From contig NZ_BMPF01000003.1 of the NCBI RefSeq assembly GCF_014647455.2, positions 434,001-498,000 on the forward strand: 64,000 bases of DNA, written 5' to 3'. The position numbers and the translations under genes are program-made. Positions 26,239-34,918 of the stretch are shown here, piece by piece. The notes below the pieces were generated by a model. It saw only the letters and a list, made by a program, of their open reading frames with translations, was not told where the DNA came from and searched no databases. The DNA comes from Halarchaeum grantii. GTDB lineage: Archaea; Halobacteriota; Halobacteria; Halobacteriales; Halobacteriaceae. How positions within the stretch are numbered: the first letter of the stretch is position 1; every line of letters starts with the position of its first letter.

Positions 26239-27216
26239 ATGGCGACCGAGGAGGCGGCGGGCGCGTCGGACGCGAGCGCGCTCCCCGAGGCGCCGGCGGA
26301 TGCGGGCGAGCGCGCGTTCCCGCCGGAGTTCGAGGCGTACGTCGACGAACCGCTCGCGCAGACGGCGGTCGGCGCGCCCGGAAAGGTCGGCGAACTCGAA
26401 GCGCGTTTCGCGCGCGACGACGGCGGGAAGACGCGGCTCGTCGAGGATTACGCGCGCGTCCCCTACCACCTGAGCGGGACGCTCGGTCACGACCGCGGGC
26501 GGCCGGACGGCACGACCGTCTACGTGCAGAGCCCGACCGGTGGCGTCGCGCAGGGCGACCGGAACCGGATGGCTCTGCGTGCCGAAACGGACGCGCTCGC
26601 GCACGTGAGCACGCAGAGCGCGACGAAGGTGCTCGCGATGAACGCGAACTGCGCGCGCGTCGACCAGACGTTCGTCGTCGGCGACGGCGCGCACCTCGAG
26701 TACGTCCCCGAGCAGACGATTCTCCACGATGGCGCGCGCTACTGTCAGGAGACGGCGGTGACGCTCGGACGGGACGCGACGGTCTTCCTCACGGAGACGG
26801 TGGTTCCGGGTCGCCTCGCGCGCGAGGAGGCCTTCGAGTTCGAGCGCTACTACGCGCGCACGACCGTCGACGGCCCCGACGGGCGCCTCCTCGCCGATAC
26901 GACGCATCTCGCGCCGGGCGACCCGCACGCGGACCCCCGGCGCGCGGGCGTCCTCGACGACTACGCGGTCTTCGGGACGGCGTACCTCGCGACGACGCGC
27001 GACGTCGACTGCGAGTCGTTGAGCGAGCGCCTGCACGGGCGCGCGAGCGACACGGTGGCGCGCGCGGCGGCGTCCACGCTCCCGAAGGACGCGGGCGTCG
27101 TGGTGCGCGCGCTCGGCGACCGGGCGAGCGACGTTCGGGCGGCGCTCCACGCGGCGTGGGACGCGAGCAGTCGCGCGCTCCGTGACGCGCCCGCGCCCGA
27201 CCAGCGGAAGAACTAG
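26239..27216 (+). CDS. ureD: urease accessory protein UreD
   Basis: A 325-residue scaffold that binds apo-urease and recruits UreF and UreG. Family motifs are YVQSPTGGVAQGDR, THVSTQSATKV-like AHVSTQSATKVL and EYVPEQTILHDGARY. About 40 acidic, Ala-rich residues precede the conserved domain, so a later start is possible. It abuts ureG and is followed by ureE after two bases. Confidence 0.9.
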   Translation: MATEEAAGASDASALPEAPADAGERAFPPEFEAYVDEPLAQTAVGAPGKVGELEARFARDDGGKTRLVEDYARVPYHLSGTLGHDRGRPDGTTVYVQSPTGGVAQGDRNRMALRAETDALAHVSTQSATKVLAMNANCARVDQTFVVGDGAHLEYVPEQTILHDGARYCQETAVTLGRDATVFLTETVVPGRLAREEAFEFERYYARTTVDGPDGRLLADTTHLAPGDPHADPRRAGVLDDYAVFGTAYLATTRDVDCESLSERLHGRASDTVARAAASTLPKDAGVVVRALGDRASDVRAALHAAWDASSRALRDAPAPDQRKN

Positions 27217-27218
27217 CC

Positions 27219-27821
27219 ATGGACCTCTACGACACCTACATCGGGAACACCGCGGACGAGGCGGTGGCATCGCGCGTCGAGCGCGCGGCGACGCGGGAGC
27301 TGACGCTCGACGAGACGACGCGGCGGCGCTCGCGCTTCCGGACTGAGACCGAGGACGGGACGGACGTCGGCGTCGTGACCGGGAAGGCCGGGAGCCTCGA
27401 ACCGGGGGACGTCCTCGCGAGCGACGACGCGGCGGCCCTGCTGGTCGTCGGTCTCGCGGCGCGCGACGCGCTCGTCGTGGACCTGCACGAGGCGGACGCG
27501 ACGCCGGAGGCGATGGCGCTCGCGGCGAAACTCGGGCACGTCGTCGGGAACCGCCACCGCGACCTCGCGGTGCGGGGCGCGTCGGTCCTCGTCGCCCTGG
27601 ACGAGTCGGTCGAGCGCCACCGCGAGGAGGTCGCAGCACACCTCCCGGACGGCGCGACGACGCGCGTCGAAGCCGTCGACCCGATGCGCTTCGACGACGG
27701 AACGCCCGACCACGCCCACGGCGACGACCACGTGCACGAACACGGCGACACCCACGAACACGACCACGGAAACGCGACGGGCGTCCGAGCGCCGAACCCG
27801 GACGGGGGCGAGTCGAAGTGA
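27219..27821 (+). CDS. ureE: urease nickel-binding chaperone
   Basis: A 200-residue chaperone that supplies nickel. After the N-terminal domain and the nickel-binding His107 region (KLGHVVGNRH), residues 165-183 are a His/Asp/Glu-rich tail with eight histidines, as in many nickel-storing UreE proteins. It overlaps ureF by four bases. Confidence 0.9.
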   Translation: MDLYDTYIGNTADEAVASRVERAATRELTLDETTRRRSRFRTETEDGTDVGVVTGKAGSLEPGDVLASDDAAALLVVGLAARDALVVDLHEADATPEAMALAAKLGHVVGNRHRDLAVRGASVLVALDESVERHREEVAAHLPDGATTRVEAVDPMRFDDGTPDHAHGDDHVHEHGDTHEHDHGNATGVRAPNPDGGESK

Positions 27822-28519
27822 CGTCTGATGTCGACTCGGACGCGCGCGCGTCGCTCTCGGCGTATCGCCTCGCGGACTCCTTCCTCCCGGTCGGCGGGAA
27901 CACGGTCTCCTACGGCCTCGAGCAGTTCGTCGCCTCGGGGCGCGTCGAGACCGCCGACGACCTCGGCGAGGTCCTCGAGAGCTACCTCCGCCGACAGGTC
28001 GGCCCCTGCGAGACGGTGGCGATCCGGGCGGCGCACGACGCGACCGACGACCTCGACGCGCTCGAGCGGGTGGACGACGCGCTCCTCACGCGCACGCTCG
28101 CGGCGGAGTTCCGCGAGAGCGCGACGAAGGCCGGCCGACGACTCCTCGAGGTGGAGGCGGAGACGAGCGCGGATTCGGTCGTCGCGGCCTACGAGGAGCG
28201 CGTCGCGACGGCGGACGCGCCCGGGACGTATCCGGTGGCGCTCGGCCTCGTCGCGGCGCGACGCGGCATCGACCCGGTGGAGGCCTGCCTCCTGCACGGC
28301 CACGCCTTCCTTACCGACATGCTCGGCGCGGCCCAGCGCCTCCTGAGCCTCGGGCACGTCGCCGCCCAGCGCCTCCTCGACGACCTCGCGGACGTCGTCG
28401 CGGACGTCGTCGCGGCGAACGCGGAGCGCCCGCTCGAACGCATGAGCCCGTTCGCGCCGCTCATCGACGTTCACGCGATGGAGCACGAACGCGCCGACCG
28501 CCGACTCTTCGTGAGCTAG
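27818..28519 (+). CDS. ureF: urease accessory protein UreF
   Basis: A 233-residue all-helical protein that bridges UreD and UreG. Conserved SYGLEQFV, FLPVGGNTVSYG and LLHGHAF-like segments are present. It is the last gene of ureBCAGDEF. The next gene has its own promoter, with TATA-like GTAGTTTTACG at 28525-28535. Confidence 0.89.
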   Translation: MTSDVDSDARASLSAYRLADSFLPVGGNTVSYGLEQFVASGRVETADDLGEVLESYLRRQVGPCETVAIRAAHDATDDLDALERVDDALLTRTLAAEFRESATKAGRRLLEVEAETSADSVVAAYEERVATADAPGTYPVALGLVAARRGIDPVEACLLHGHAFLTDMLGAAQRLLSLGHVAAQRLLDDLADVVADVVAANAERPLERMSPFAPLIDVHAMEHERADRRLFVS

Positions 28520-28559
28520 GGGGTAGTTTTACGCCGGTCGAGCGCCTTCACCCACGAAC

Positions 28560-28949
28560 ATGGTCAAGTCCACGGTGCGGTTCCCGGAGGAGGTGCTCGA
28601 TGCCGTGGAGGAACTCGTCGAGCGTGACCTCTTCACGAACCGCTCGGAGTTCCAGCGCTTCGCCGTTGAGTGCATCCTCGCGCAGGTGGACGAGGAGTAC
28701 GAGCCACAGATGCTCGACTACGACGAACTCTACTCGGAGGTCTTCCCCGAGGAGTCCACGGACGACCCCGCCGGCGTCCCGGACGCGGCGTCGATGGAGG
28801 AGGAGTTCCTACAGACGGCGGCGCGCGTCCGGCAGTTCGCGATGCGCGGCGAGATCGAGACCGCGGAGGAACTCGTCGACACGCGCTATTCGCCGGCCGA
28901 CCCGCGCGCCCTGCTCCTCGAGGACTTCCTCGCGGGCTATCGCGACTAG
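28560..28949 (+). CDS. ribbon-helix-helix DNA-binding protein
   Basis: A 129-residue protein. An N-terminal RHH domain (about 1-45, VKSTVRFPEEVLDAVEELVE) is followed by an acidic helical region of unknown role. A TATA-like sequence centred near 28532 gives leaderless spacing. It converges on thiD and the two stop codons share the four bases CTAG. Its targets are unknown; the nearby urease and thiamine genes are possible. Confidence 0.78.
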   Translation: MVKSTVRFPEEVLDAVEELVERDLFTNRSEFQRFAVECILAQVDEEYEPQMLDYDELYSEVFPEESTDDPAGVPDAASMEEEFLQTAARVRQFAMRGEIETAEELVDTRYSPADPRALLLEDFLAGYRD

Positions 28950-30184
28950 GGGAGGCGCTCGCGGAGCGCCGCGACGTCGGCCGCGAAGCACGTCGCGGCG
29001 TCGCCGTCGCACTCGCTCGGGTCGACGAGGACGGGTGCGTCCGCACAGACGTCGAAGGCGCGAGCGACGCGTTCGTCCGGCGGGAGTGAGGGGTCGGGCG
29101 CGCAGGTGCGCGCGCCGTCTTCGCCCCACGTCTCCGCGTCGTACGGGACGGTGGCTGCGTAGCGAAGCGACGGGTCGTGCTCGCGGGCGGCGAGGAGGAG
29201 TTCGCCGGGGCGACTCGGCACGTCGAAGCGAACGACGCCGCTCGCGTCGGGCGCGGCGACGTCGGCTGCGGATTCGGCGTACGGGGTCGCGCCCGCCACG
29301 CTCGCGTCGCCGTGCTCGGCACGGAGGGCACGGACGGCCTCGACGGTGGCGTGGCGGTCGGCGTCGTCGCGGAGCGCGGCGAGGTGGTGGACGCTCCCGG
29401 TTTCGGTGCCGACGGCGTGCGGGTAGCGGACGGCGCGCGCGACGTGCTCGATGCCGGCTTCGACGGCGGTGTCGAGGTCGTCGCCGGTGGCGAGGCGCGC
29501 GGCGATGGCGCTGGAGAGCGTACAGCCGGAGCCGTGCGTGCGGGCCGTTTCGACGCGCTCGTGCTCGAAGACGCGGACGTCGTCGGCGGTGACGAGGACG
29601 TCCACGGCGATGTCGCGGTCGTCCTCGACGTAGGGGTCACCGCCGGTGACGAGGGCGGCGTCGGCGCCCTGCTCGCGGAGGCGCTCGCCGGCGACGCGGG
29701 CGTCGACGCGGCTCTCGATGTCGACCCCGGTGAGCGTCTCGGCCTCGTCGGCGTTCGGGGTGAGGAGCGCCGCGTGCGCGAACAGCGTCTCGTAGGCGGC
29801 CTCGACTCGGTCGTCGGCGAGCGCGTCGCCCGACGTCGCGACGAGAACGGGGTCGACGACGACGGGGGCGTCGATTTCCGCGACCCCCTCGACGACGGTT
29901 TCGAGGGTGTCCGACCGGCCGAGCATCCCGGTCTTGACGGCACGGACGTCGTAGTCGTCGCGGACGGCGTCGAGTTGCGCGGCGACGTCGGCGGGCGGGA
30001 GGTGGTGGACGCCGTGGACGCCGCGCGTGTTCTGCGCGGTGACGCTCGTGACGACGCTCGTTCCGTAGGCCCCACAGGCCTCCATCGTCTTGAGGTCGGC
30101 CTGAATGCCGGCCGCGCCGCCCGAGTCGCTCCCGGCGACGGTGAGTGCGACGGGGTAGTCGACGGGTGCGGCGCGGCGCGTCAC
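28946..30184 (-). CDS. thiD: ThiD hydroxymethylpyrimidine (phosphate) kinase with extra C-terminal domain
   Basis: A 412-residue protein. Residues 1 to about 260 are a ribokinase-fold HMP/HMP-P kinase (ALTVAGSDSGGAAGIQADLKT, LTPNADEAE, THGSGCTLSSAIA) of thiamine synthesis. The last 150 residues form a separate domain that lies where archaeal ThiD proteins carry ThiN (thiamine phosphate synthase). Only loose similarity to ThiN can be seen, so activity is uncertain. A ThiE that would do the same reaction is encoded at 35581. The 179 bases upstream include an inverted repeat at 30230-30265. Confidence 0.87.
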   Translation of the reverse strand: MTRRAAPVDYPVALTVAGSDSGGAAGIQADLKTMEACGAYGTSVVTSVTAQNTRGVHGVHHLPPADVAAQLDAVRDDYDVRAVKTGMLGRSDTLETVVEGVAEIDAPVVVDPVLVATSGDALADDRVEAAYETLFAHAALLTPNADEAETLTGVDIESRVDARVAGERLREQGADAALVTGGDPYVEDDRDIAVDVLVTADDVRVFEHERVETARTHGSGCTLSSAIAARLATGDDLDTAVEAGIEHVARAVRYPHAVGTETGSVHHLAALRDDADRHATVEAVRALRAEHGDASVAGATPYAESAADVAAPDASGVVRFDVPSRPGELLLAAREHDPSLRYAATVPYDAETWGEDGARTCAPDPSLPPDERVARAFDVCADAPVLVDPSECDGDAATCFAADVAALRERLP

Positions 30185-30229
30185 GCTCCTCCCTCCTCAC
30201 CGGGTCGGTGTCTCGTGCTCGCGGTCATA

Positions 30230-30265
30230 CACCACGGTATCATGCAGTAGTACAATAGTGTGGTG
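30230..30265. promoter_or_regulatory. inverted repeat in the thiD/oxidoreductase promoter gap
   Basis: Arms CACCAC (30230-30235) and GTGGTG (30260-30265) enclose an AT-richer 24-base core with GGTATCATG and GTACAATAG. It lies between divergent thiD and the luciferase-like gene. It could be an operator. The thiamine riboswitch consensus is not visible. Confidence 0.3.
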
Positions 30266-30363
30266 GACCGCGCCCGTCGGCGCGTCGGTGTGCCCGGTGA
30301 ACGCGCCCGCGTGGGGTTCGCCGCCGCCCGGCGGTTTTTGGGCGTCCGGCGTCGAATCGGCCC

Positions 30364-31275
30364 ATGGAGACGCCGAATCGCGGCTACGAACGCCTCTTCG
30401 GGGGCGACGACCTGACGGTCGGCGCGACGTTCCCGCTCACGGGCACACGCGAGGAGCGCCCGGACGTGGCGCGCGAGTTGGCGCTCGCCGAGCGCCTCGA
30501 GGACCTCGGCTTCGACGGCCTGTGGGCGCGCGACGTGCCGACTTACTGGCCGGAGTTCCGGGACGCCGGCCAGACGTTCGACCCGTGGACGTGGCTCTCG
30601 CAGGTCGCCGCACGCACCGAGGCGGTCGCGCTCGGGACGGCGAGTATCGTCCTCCCGCTCCGTCACCCGCTCCACGTCGCGAAGAGCGCGGCGAGCCTCG
30701 ACCGCCTCTCGGACGGCCGCCTCGTCCTCGGCGTGGCGTCGGGCGACCGCCCGCCCGAGTACGAGGCGTTCGGTGTGAGCGAGGCCGAACGCGGTGCGGC
30801 GTTCCGCGAGAGCGTCCGTGTCCTGCGGGCGGCGTGGACGACCGATTTTCCCGAGGTGGAGACGCGCTGGGGGCGAATGGACGGGACGCTCGACGTCGTG
30901 CCGAAGCCCACTCGGGGCGATCTCCCGCTCCTGGTGACGGGGAACAGCCGCCAGTCCCGCGAGTGGATCGCCGAGCACGGTGACGGCTGGCTCTTCTACC
31001 ACCTCCCCGACGACACCCTCCGGGACTACCTCGACGACTGGCGCGCGCGCACGGACGCGCCCTTCGTCACGACCTGCACGGTCGAGTTGGCCGACGACCC
31101 CGACGCGCCCCCGGAGCACGTGAATCAGGGCTTTCGCGCGGGCGCGGCGTGGTTCCGCGAGTACTTCCGCGACCTCGACCGGTGGGGCGTCGATCACGTC
31201 CTCGTCGGGGTGACGGGTGACGACCGCGAACGCGCGTACGAACGCGTCGCCAGCGACGTCCTCGACGCGCTCTGA
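30364..31275 (+). CDS. luciferase-like monooxygenase family oxidoreductase
   Basis: A 303-residue (beta/alpha)8 flavin- or F420-dependent oxidoreductase of the bacterial luciferase superfamily. DGLWARDVP, LGTASIVLPLRHPLHVAKSAASLDRLS and LGVASGDRP match the BA3436-like subgroup. Its substrate is unknown. A TATA-like GGTTTTTGGG near 30331-30341 gives leaderless spacing to the ATG. Confidence 0.85.
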   Translation: METPNRGYERLFGGDDLTVGATFPLTGTREERPDVARELALAERLEDLGFDGLWARDVPTYWPEFRDAGQTFDPWTWLSQVAARTEAVALGTASIVLPLRHPLHVAKSAASLDRLSDGRLVLGVASGDRPPEYEAFGVSEAERGAAFRESVRVLRAAWTTDFPEVETRWGRMDGTLDVVPKPTRGDLPLLVTGNSRQSREWIAEHGDGWLFYHLPDDTLRDYLDDWRARTDAPFVTTCTVELADDPDAPPEHVNQGFRAGAAWFREYFRDLDRWGVDHVLVGVTGDDRERAYERVASDVLDAL

Positions 31276-31393
31276 GTGCGCCGAGTCCACGAACACGGAG
31301 TCGAACACCTCCCATGCCGGATATAATTTTACGAACGGGCTGTTTCACTCCGACCACGTCCTTATACACTCCCCAATACACCCAATACGACCT

Positions 31394-31410
31394 ATTTCCT
31401 GAAGGGAAAT
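31394..31410. promoter_or_regulatory. perfect inverted repeat upstream of nirA
   Basis: ATTTCC-TGAAG-GGAAAT, with six-base arms, lies in the 262-base AT-rich gap before nirA. TATA-like words near 31360-31366 and 31440-31452 flank it, and a short direct repeat CCAATAC occurs at about 31374-31389. A nitrogen-responsive operator is possible but not shown. Confidence 0.35.
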
Positions 31411-31537
31411 CCGACAGTGGAAGGTCGAATGAACAGAACTCTTTTACTTGAGAAGAAGGACAGACTATCCGTAATCAGCGCACGATACTTCACCGGTCGT
31501 CTGAATCGGTGGACGAACGTGTGCGGGACACACCACC

Positions 31538-33310
31538 ATGGCACACAAGAAGGAAGACGTCAAGGGCGAGCTGTACGGCGACGCGGTCAGGGAGAAGATA
31601 GAGGAGTTTGCGGCGGACGGCTGGGAGTCCATCCCCGAGGACGAGCGCGAGGAGTGGTTCACCCGCTTCAAGTTCTGGGGGCTCTTCCACCAGCGCAGCG
31701 GGCAGGAGAGCTACTTCATGATGCGCCTCAACAACTGCGGGGGCGTGCTGAAGCCCGAGCAGTTGCGCGCCATCGCGGAGGTCGCCGACGAGTACGCGCG
31801 CGGCCCCGTTGAGAACCCGCGCTGGGGGAACGGCTGGATCGACTACACGACCCGCCAGTCCATCCAGCTCCACTGGCTGAAACTCGAGGACGTCCCCGAA
31901 ATCTGGGAGAAACTCGAGTCCGTCGGCGTCTCCAGTCGCTCGGCGGGCGGCGACACGATGCGCAACATCTCGGGCTGCCCGGTCGCCGGGAAGGACGCCG
32001 ACGAGTACGTCCCGACGCGCGACCTCCTCGACGAGATCGAGGAGGGGATCCGGGGCGATGACGCGCTCGCGAACCTCCCGCGCAAGTTCAACATCTCCGT
32101 GACGGGCTGCACGGTAGGGTGCGCGCAGGACTCCATCAACGACGTCGCCTTGGAGCCCGCTCACCGGCCGGTGGACGGCGAGCACACGAAGGGGTTCAAC
32201 GTCCGCGTCGGCGGCGGCCTCGGCGGGCGCGAACCCCGGAAGGCGCGCTCGCTCGACCTCTTCGTCACCCCGGAGCACGCCTACGACACCGTCCGCGCGT
32301 TCGTCGAGCTCTACCACGAGGAGGGGAACAGGCAGAACCGGAACAAGAACCGCGCGCGCTTCTTCGTCGACGAGTGGGGGACGGAGGAGATCCGCGAGGA
32401 ACTCGACGAGCGCCTCGACTTCGAGCTCATGCACGCGGGCACGGACTTCCGGGGCGAATACACCTACAACGCCGGCAAGCGCGACGAGGAGGGGAAGCAC
32501 GACCACGTCGGCGTCCACGACCAGACCGACGAGCTGAGCTTCGTCGGCGTCAGCGTCCCCGTCGGGCGGATGCCCGCGACGGACGCGCTCGAACTCGCGG
32601 ACCTCGCGGACCGCTACGGGAGCGGGGAAGTCCGGCTCTCGCGCCGGCAGAACCCGCTCATCATGGACGTCCCGGACGAGCGCGTCCCCGACCTCCTCGA
32701 GGAACCGCTCCTTGAGACGTACTCGCCGGACCCGAACGTCTTCACGCGCGGCGGGATGGCGTGTACGGGCACCGAGTTCTGCTCCATCGCGCTCGCGGAG
32801 ACGAAGACGCGGATGGCGGAGACCCTCCAGTGGCTCCAGCGCACCGTCGAGGTGCCCGACGACGTGACGCAGCTGAAGATCCACTGCTCGGGCTGTACGG
32901 CTGACTGCGGGCAGGCGATGAGCGCGGACATCGGCCTGCAGGGGATGCGCGCCCGGAAGGACGGCGAGATGGTCGAGGCGATGGACGTCGGCGTCGGCGG
33001 GAGCATCGGCGAGGAGCCGAGCTTCATCGAGTGGGTCCACCAGCGCGTCCCCGCCGACGAGGTGCCGGGCCTCCTCGCGAACATCGTCGAGACGTACGTC
33101 GAGATGCGCAACGACGAGCAGACGTTCCGCGAGTGGGTGGCGGCGACCGGCAACGAGACCATCGCCGAACTCGCCGAGCCCGAGGAGACCGACTACACCG
33201 ACCCGTGTCTCACGGACGCGAAGCAGTCCTGGTATCCCTTCGATTCCGGCGACGGCCCGGCGCCGACGGCTGCCGACGGCACGCCGCTGGAGGCACAGAG
33301 CGATGACTGA
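31538..33310 (+). CDS. nirA: assimilatory ferredoxin-type nitrite reductase (or sulfite reductase)
   Basis: A 590-residue siroheme and [4Fe-4S] reductase with two ferredoxin-like repeats and two nitrite/sulfite reductase domains. The cluster and siroheme cysteines are Cys409-x5-Cys415 (CTGTEFC) and Cys453-x3-Cys457 (GCTADC). It reduces nitrite to ammonium or sulfite to sulfide with six electrons. The nitrate/nitrite transporter three genes down favours nitrite. It starts an operon with overlapping starts: its stop overlaps the next small gene. Confidence 0.88.
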   Translation: MAHKKEDVKGELYGDAVREKIEEFAADGWESIPEDEREEWFTRFKFWGLFHQRSGQESYFMMRLNNCGGVLKPEQLRAIAEVADEYARGPVENPRWGNGWIDYTTRQSIQLHWLKLEDVPEIWEKLESVGVSSRSAGGDTMRNISGCPVAGKDADEYVPTRDLLDEIEEGIRGDDALANLPRKFNISVTGCTVGCAQDSINDVALEPAHRPVDGEHTKGFNVRVGGGLGGREPRKARSLDLFVTPEHAYDTVRAFVELYHEEGNRQNRNKNRARFFVDEWGTEEIREELDERLDFELMHAGTDFRGEYTYNAGKRDEEGKHDHVGVHDQTDELSFVGVSVPVGRMPATDALELADLADRYGSGEVRLSRRQNPLIMDVPDERVPDLLEEPLLETYSPDPNVFTRGGMACTGTEFCSIALAETKTRMAETLQWLQRTVEVPDDVTQLKIHCSGCTADCGQAMSADIGLQGMRARKDGEMVEAMDVGVGGSIGEEPSFIEWVHQRVPADEVPGLLANIVETYVEMRNDEQTFREWVAATGNETIAELAEPEETDYTDPCLTDAKQSWYPFDSGDGPAPTAADGTPLEAQSDD

Positions 33311-33443
33311 CGGGAACGACGCGCGGGACGTCGCGCCCCTCGACGTCGCGCCCGAACTCCACGGCGACATCACAGCCGCGGGTGAGCGCGCGGCGGCGGG
33401 CGCCACCGGTGACGCGAGCGTGGGAGGTGGCGGCCACGAATGA
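33303..33443 (+). CDS. unrecognised 46-residue protein between nirA and transporter
   Basis: ATG at 33303 lies inside the end of nirA and is preceded by a GGAGG at about 33288. Its TGA overlaps the transporter ATG (ATGA at 33440), so the gene links its neighbours translationally. The 46-residue product begins MTDGNDARDVAPLDV and is acidic, Ala/Gly-rich, with no membrane segment and two histidines. No known domain was recognised. Coupling on both sides is the main support. Confidence 0.6.
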   Translation: MTDGNDARDVAPLDVAPELHGDITAAGERAAAGATGDASVGGGGHE

Positions 33444-34780
33444 TCTCGAAGAAGACCGAGCAGCTCGTCATCGCCACCGTCGGGTTCTTCTGGGCGTTCC
33501 TGATGTGGTTCTCGACGGCGGCGTTCAGCACGTCCATCGACAGCGCGTTCGGGCTGACGACGGGCGGGCTCGCGCTCCTCGCGAGCAGCGCGCTCTGGCT
33601 CGCGCCCCCGGGTCGCGTCATCGCGGGGTGGGCGGCCGACCGCTTCGGCGCACACAACACGTTCGCCGCCATCCTCGCGTACTCCGGCCTGATGAGTATC
33701 GCGTCGGCGTTCGCGACGAACTACGACGTGCTCTTCGTCGAGCGCCTCGTCGTCGCGTCGGCGGGCATCAGCTTCGTCGTCGGCATCCAGCACGTCTCCC
33801 AGTGGTTCGACGACCACGAGATCGGCACCGCGGAGGGCATCTACGCGGGCACGGGGAACGCGGGTGCCGGCGTCGGCGCGCTCGTCCTGCCGCGTCTCTA
33901 CGGGACGAACTTCGGGGACGCCTTCCTCCACCTCGGCATCGTCGCGCTCGTCATCGCCGTCGTCTACAAGTGGCGCGGCGAGCCCGCGAAGGACGTCGCG
34001 ACGGCGGAGACGGCGCGCTCGAACGCCGGCATCAAGGACACGCTCTACGTGTGGACGCGCTTCGCGGCCATCGGGCTGATGCTCGCGTACGCGATGTCGT
34101 TCGGCCTCGAAATCGCGATGAACTCGTGGCTCCCGACCTACTACGCGAGCGGGTTCCAGGACGCCATCGCCGGCCTCGGGTTCACGGGCGTCGCCGCGAT
34201 TCAGACGGCGGCCGGGACGTTCGCGGCCGTCCAGTCGTTCAACGCCTCGCTCTTCCGGCCGTTTTCAGGGTACATGTCCGACCTCTGGCAGCGCAAGGAG
34301 TGGACGCCGTACCCGTTCCTCTCGGCCGAGCAGGAGTACGCGCCGCGCGTCCACTGGCTGATGACCGCGCTCCTCCTCATCACGCTGATGATGTGCGCGC
34401 TCACCGTCGCGGGGACGATGGGCCTCCTCCCGGTCTCCGTCGTCGTGCTCGCCGGCTTCGGCATCGCGGTGAGCTTCGGGACCGGCGGCGTCTTCGCCAT
34501 CGTCCCGCTGATGTTCAAGGACCGCCCCGGCATCGCCGCCGGCTTCATCGGCGGCATCTCGACGGCGGGCGGCATCGTCTACCCGCTCGTCTTCGGGTGG
34601 ATACCGGACATCCACATGGGGTACGCGGCCGTCGCCATCGTGTTCTTCGTGCCGTTCATCGCCTTCTTCGTGTGGGCGATGCGCTCGGAGCAGAGCCTGA
34701 GCGAGCACGGCATCGGGTCGCGGGAGCGCTGGCTCGGCCCGGAGAAACCCACCAACGCCGTTCCCGGGGGTGACGACTGA
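33440..34780 (+). CDS. MFS nitrate/nitrite transporter (NarK/NasA type)
   Basis: A 446-residue transporter with about 12 hydrophobic segments. The two glycine-rich nitrate signature motifs are visible, GTGNAGAGVGALVLP in the first half and GISTAGGIVYP in the second. A strong GGAGGTG precedes the ATG. Context with nirA suggests uptake of nitrate or nitrite for assimilation, or nitrite exchange. Confidence 0.87.
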   Translation: MISKKTEQLVIATVGFFWAFLMWFSTAAFSTSIDSAFGLTTGGLALLASSALWLAPPGRVIAGWAADRFGAHNTFAAILAYSGLMSIASAFATNYDVLFVERLVVASAGISFVVGIQHVSQWFDDHEIGTAEGIYAGTGNAGAGVGALVLPRLYGTNFGDAFLHLGIVALVIAVVYKWRGEPAKDVATAETARSNAGIKDTLYVWTRFAAIGLMLAYAMSFGLEIAMNSWLPTYYASGFQDAIAGLGFTGVAAIQTAAGTFAAVQSFNASLFRPFSGYMSDLWQRKEWTPYPFLSAEQEYAPRVHWLMTALLLITLMMCALTVAGTMGLLPVSVVVLAGFGIAVSFGTGGVFAIVPLMFKDRPGIAAGFIGGISTAGGIVYPLVFGWIPDIHMGYAAVAIVFFVPFIAFFVWAMRSEQSLSEHGIGSRERWLGPEKPTNAVPGGDD

Positions 34781-34918
34781 ATGAGCGACGAGACGCCCGA
34801 GGAGCCGTGGTACCGCTGGGGGAAACGCGTCCTCTACGCCGAGATGGGGGTCGCGGTGCTCGTCACCGTGTTCTCGCTCGCGATGGCGTTCATGGGCGAA
34901 GCGGGGTACATCGCATGA
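34781..34918 (+). CDS. unrecognised 45-residue single-helix membrane protein
   Basis: ATG directly follows the transporter stop and is preceded by GGGGGTGA. The 45-residue product has a charged start (PEEPWYRWGKR) and one hydrophobic helix at about 20-38 (EMGVAVLVTVFSLAMAF). Its stop overlaps the ATG of the next gene (ATGA). It could be a small partner of the transporter or of a redox complex. No family was recognised. Confidence 0.6.
   Translation: MSDETPEEPWYRWGKRVLYAEMGVAVLVTVFSLAMAFMGEAGYIA

Noticed and set aside
30185-30363. Thiamine (TPP) riboswitch before thiD
   Set aside because: The CTGAGA and ACCTGATCTGGATAATACC-type core is not present on either strand.
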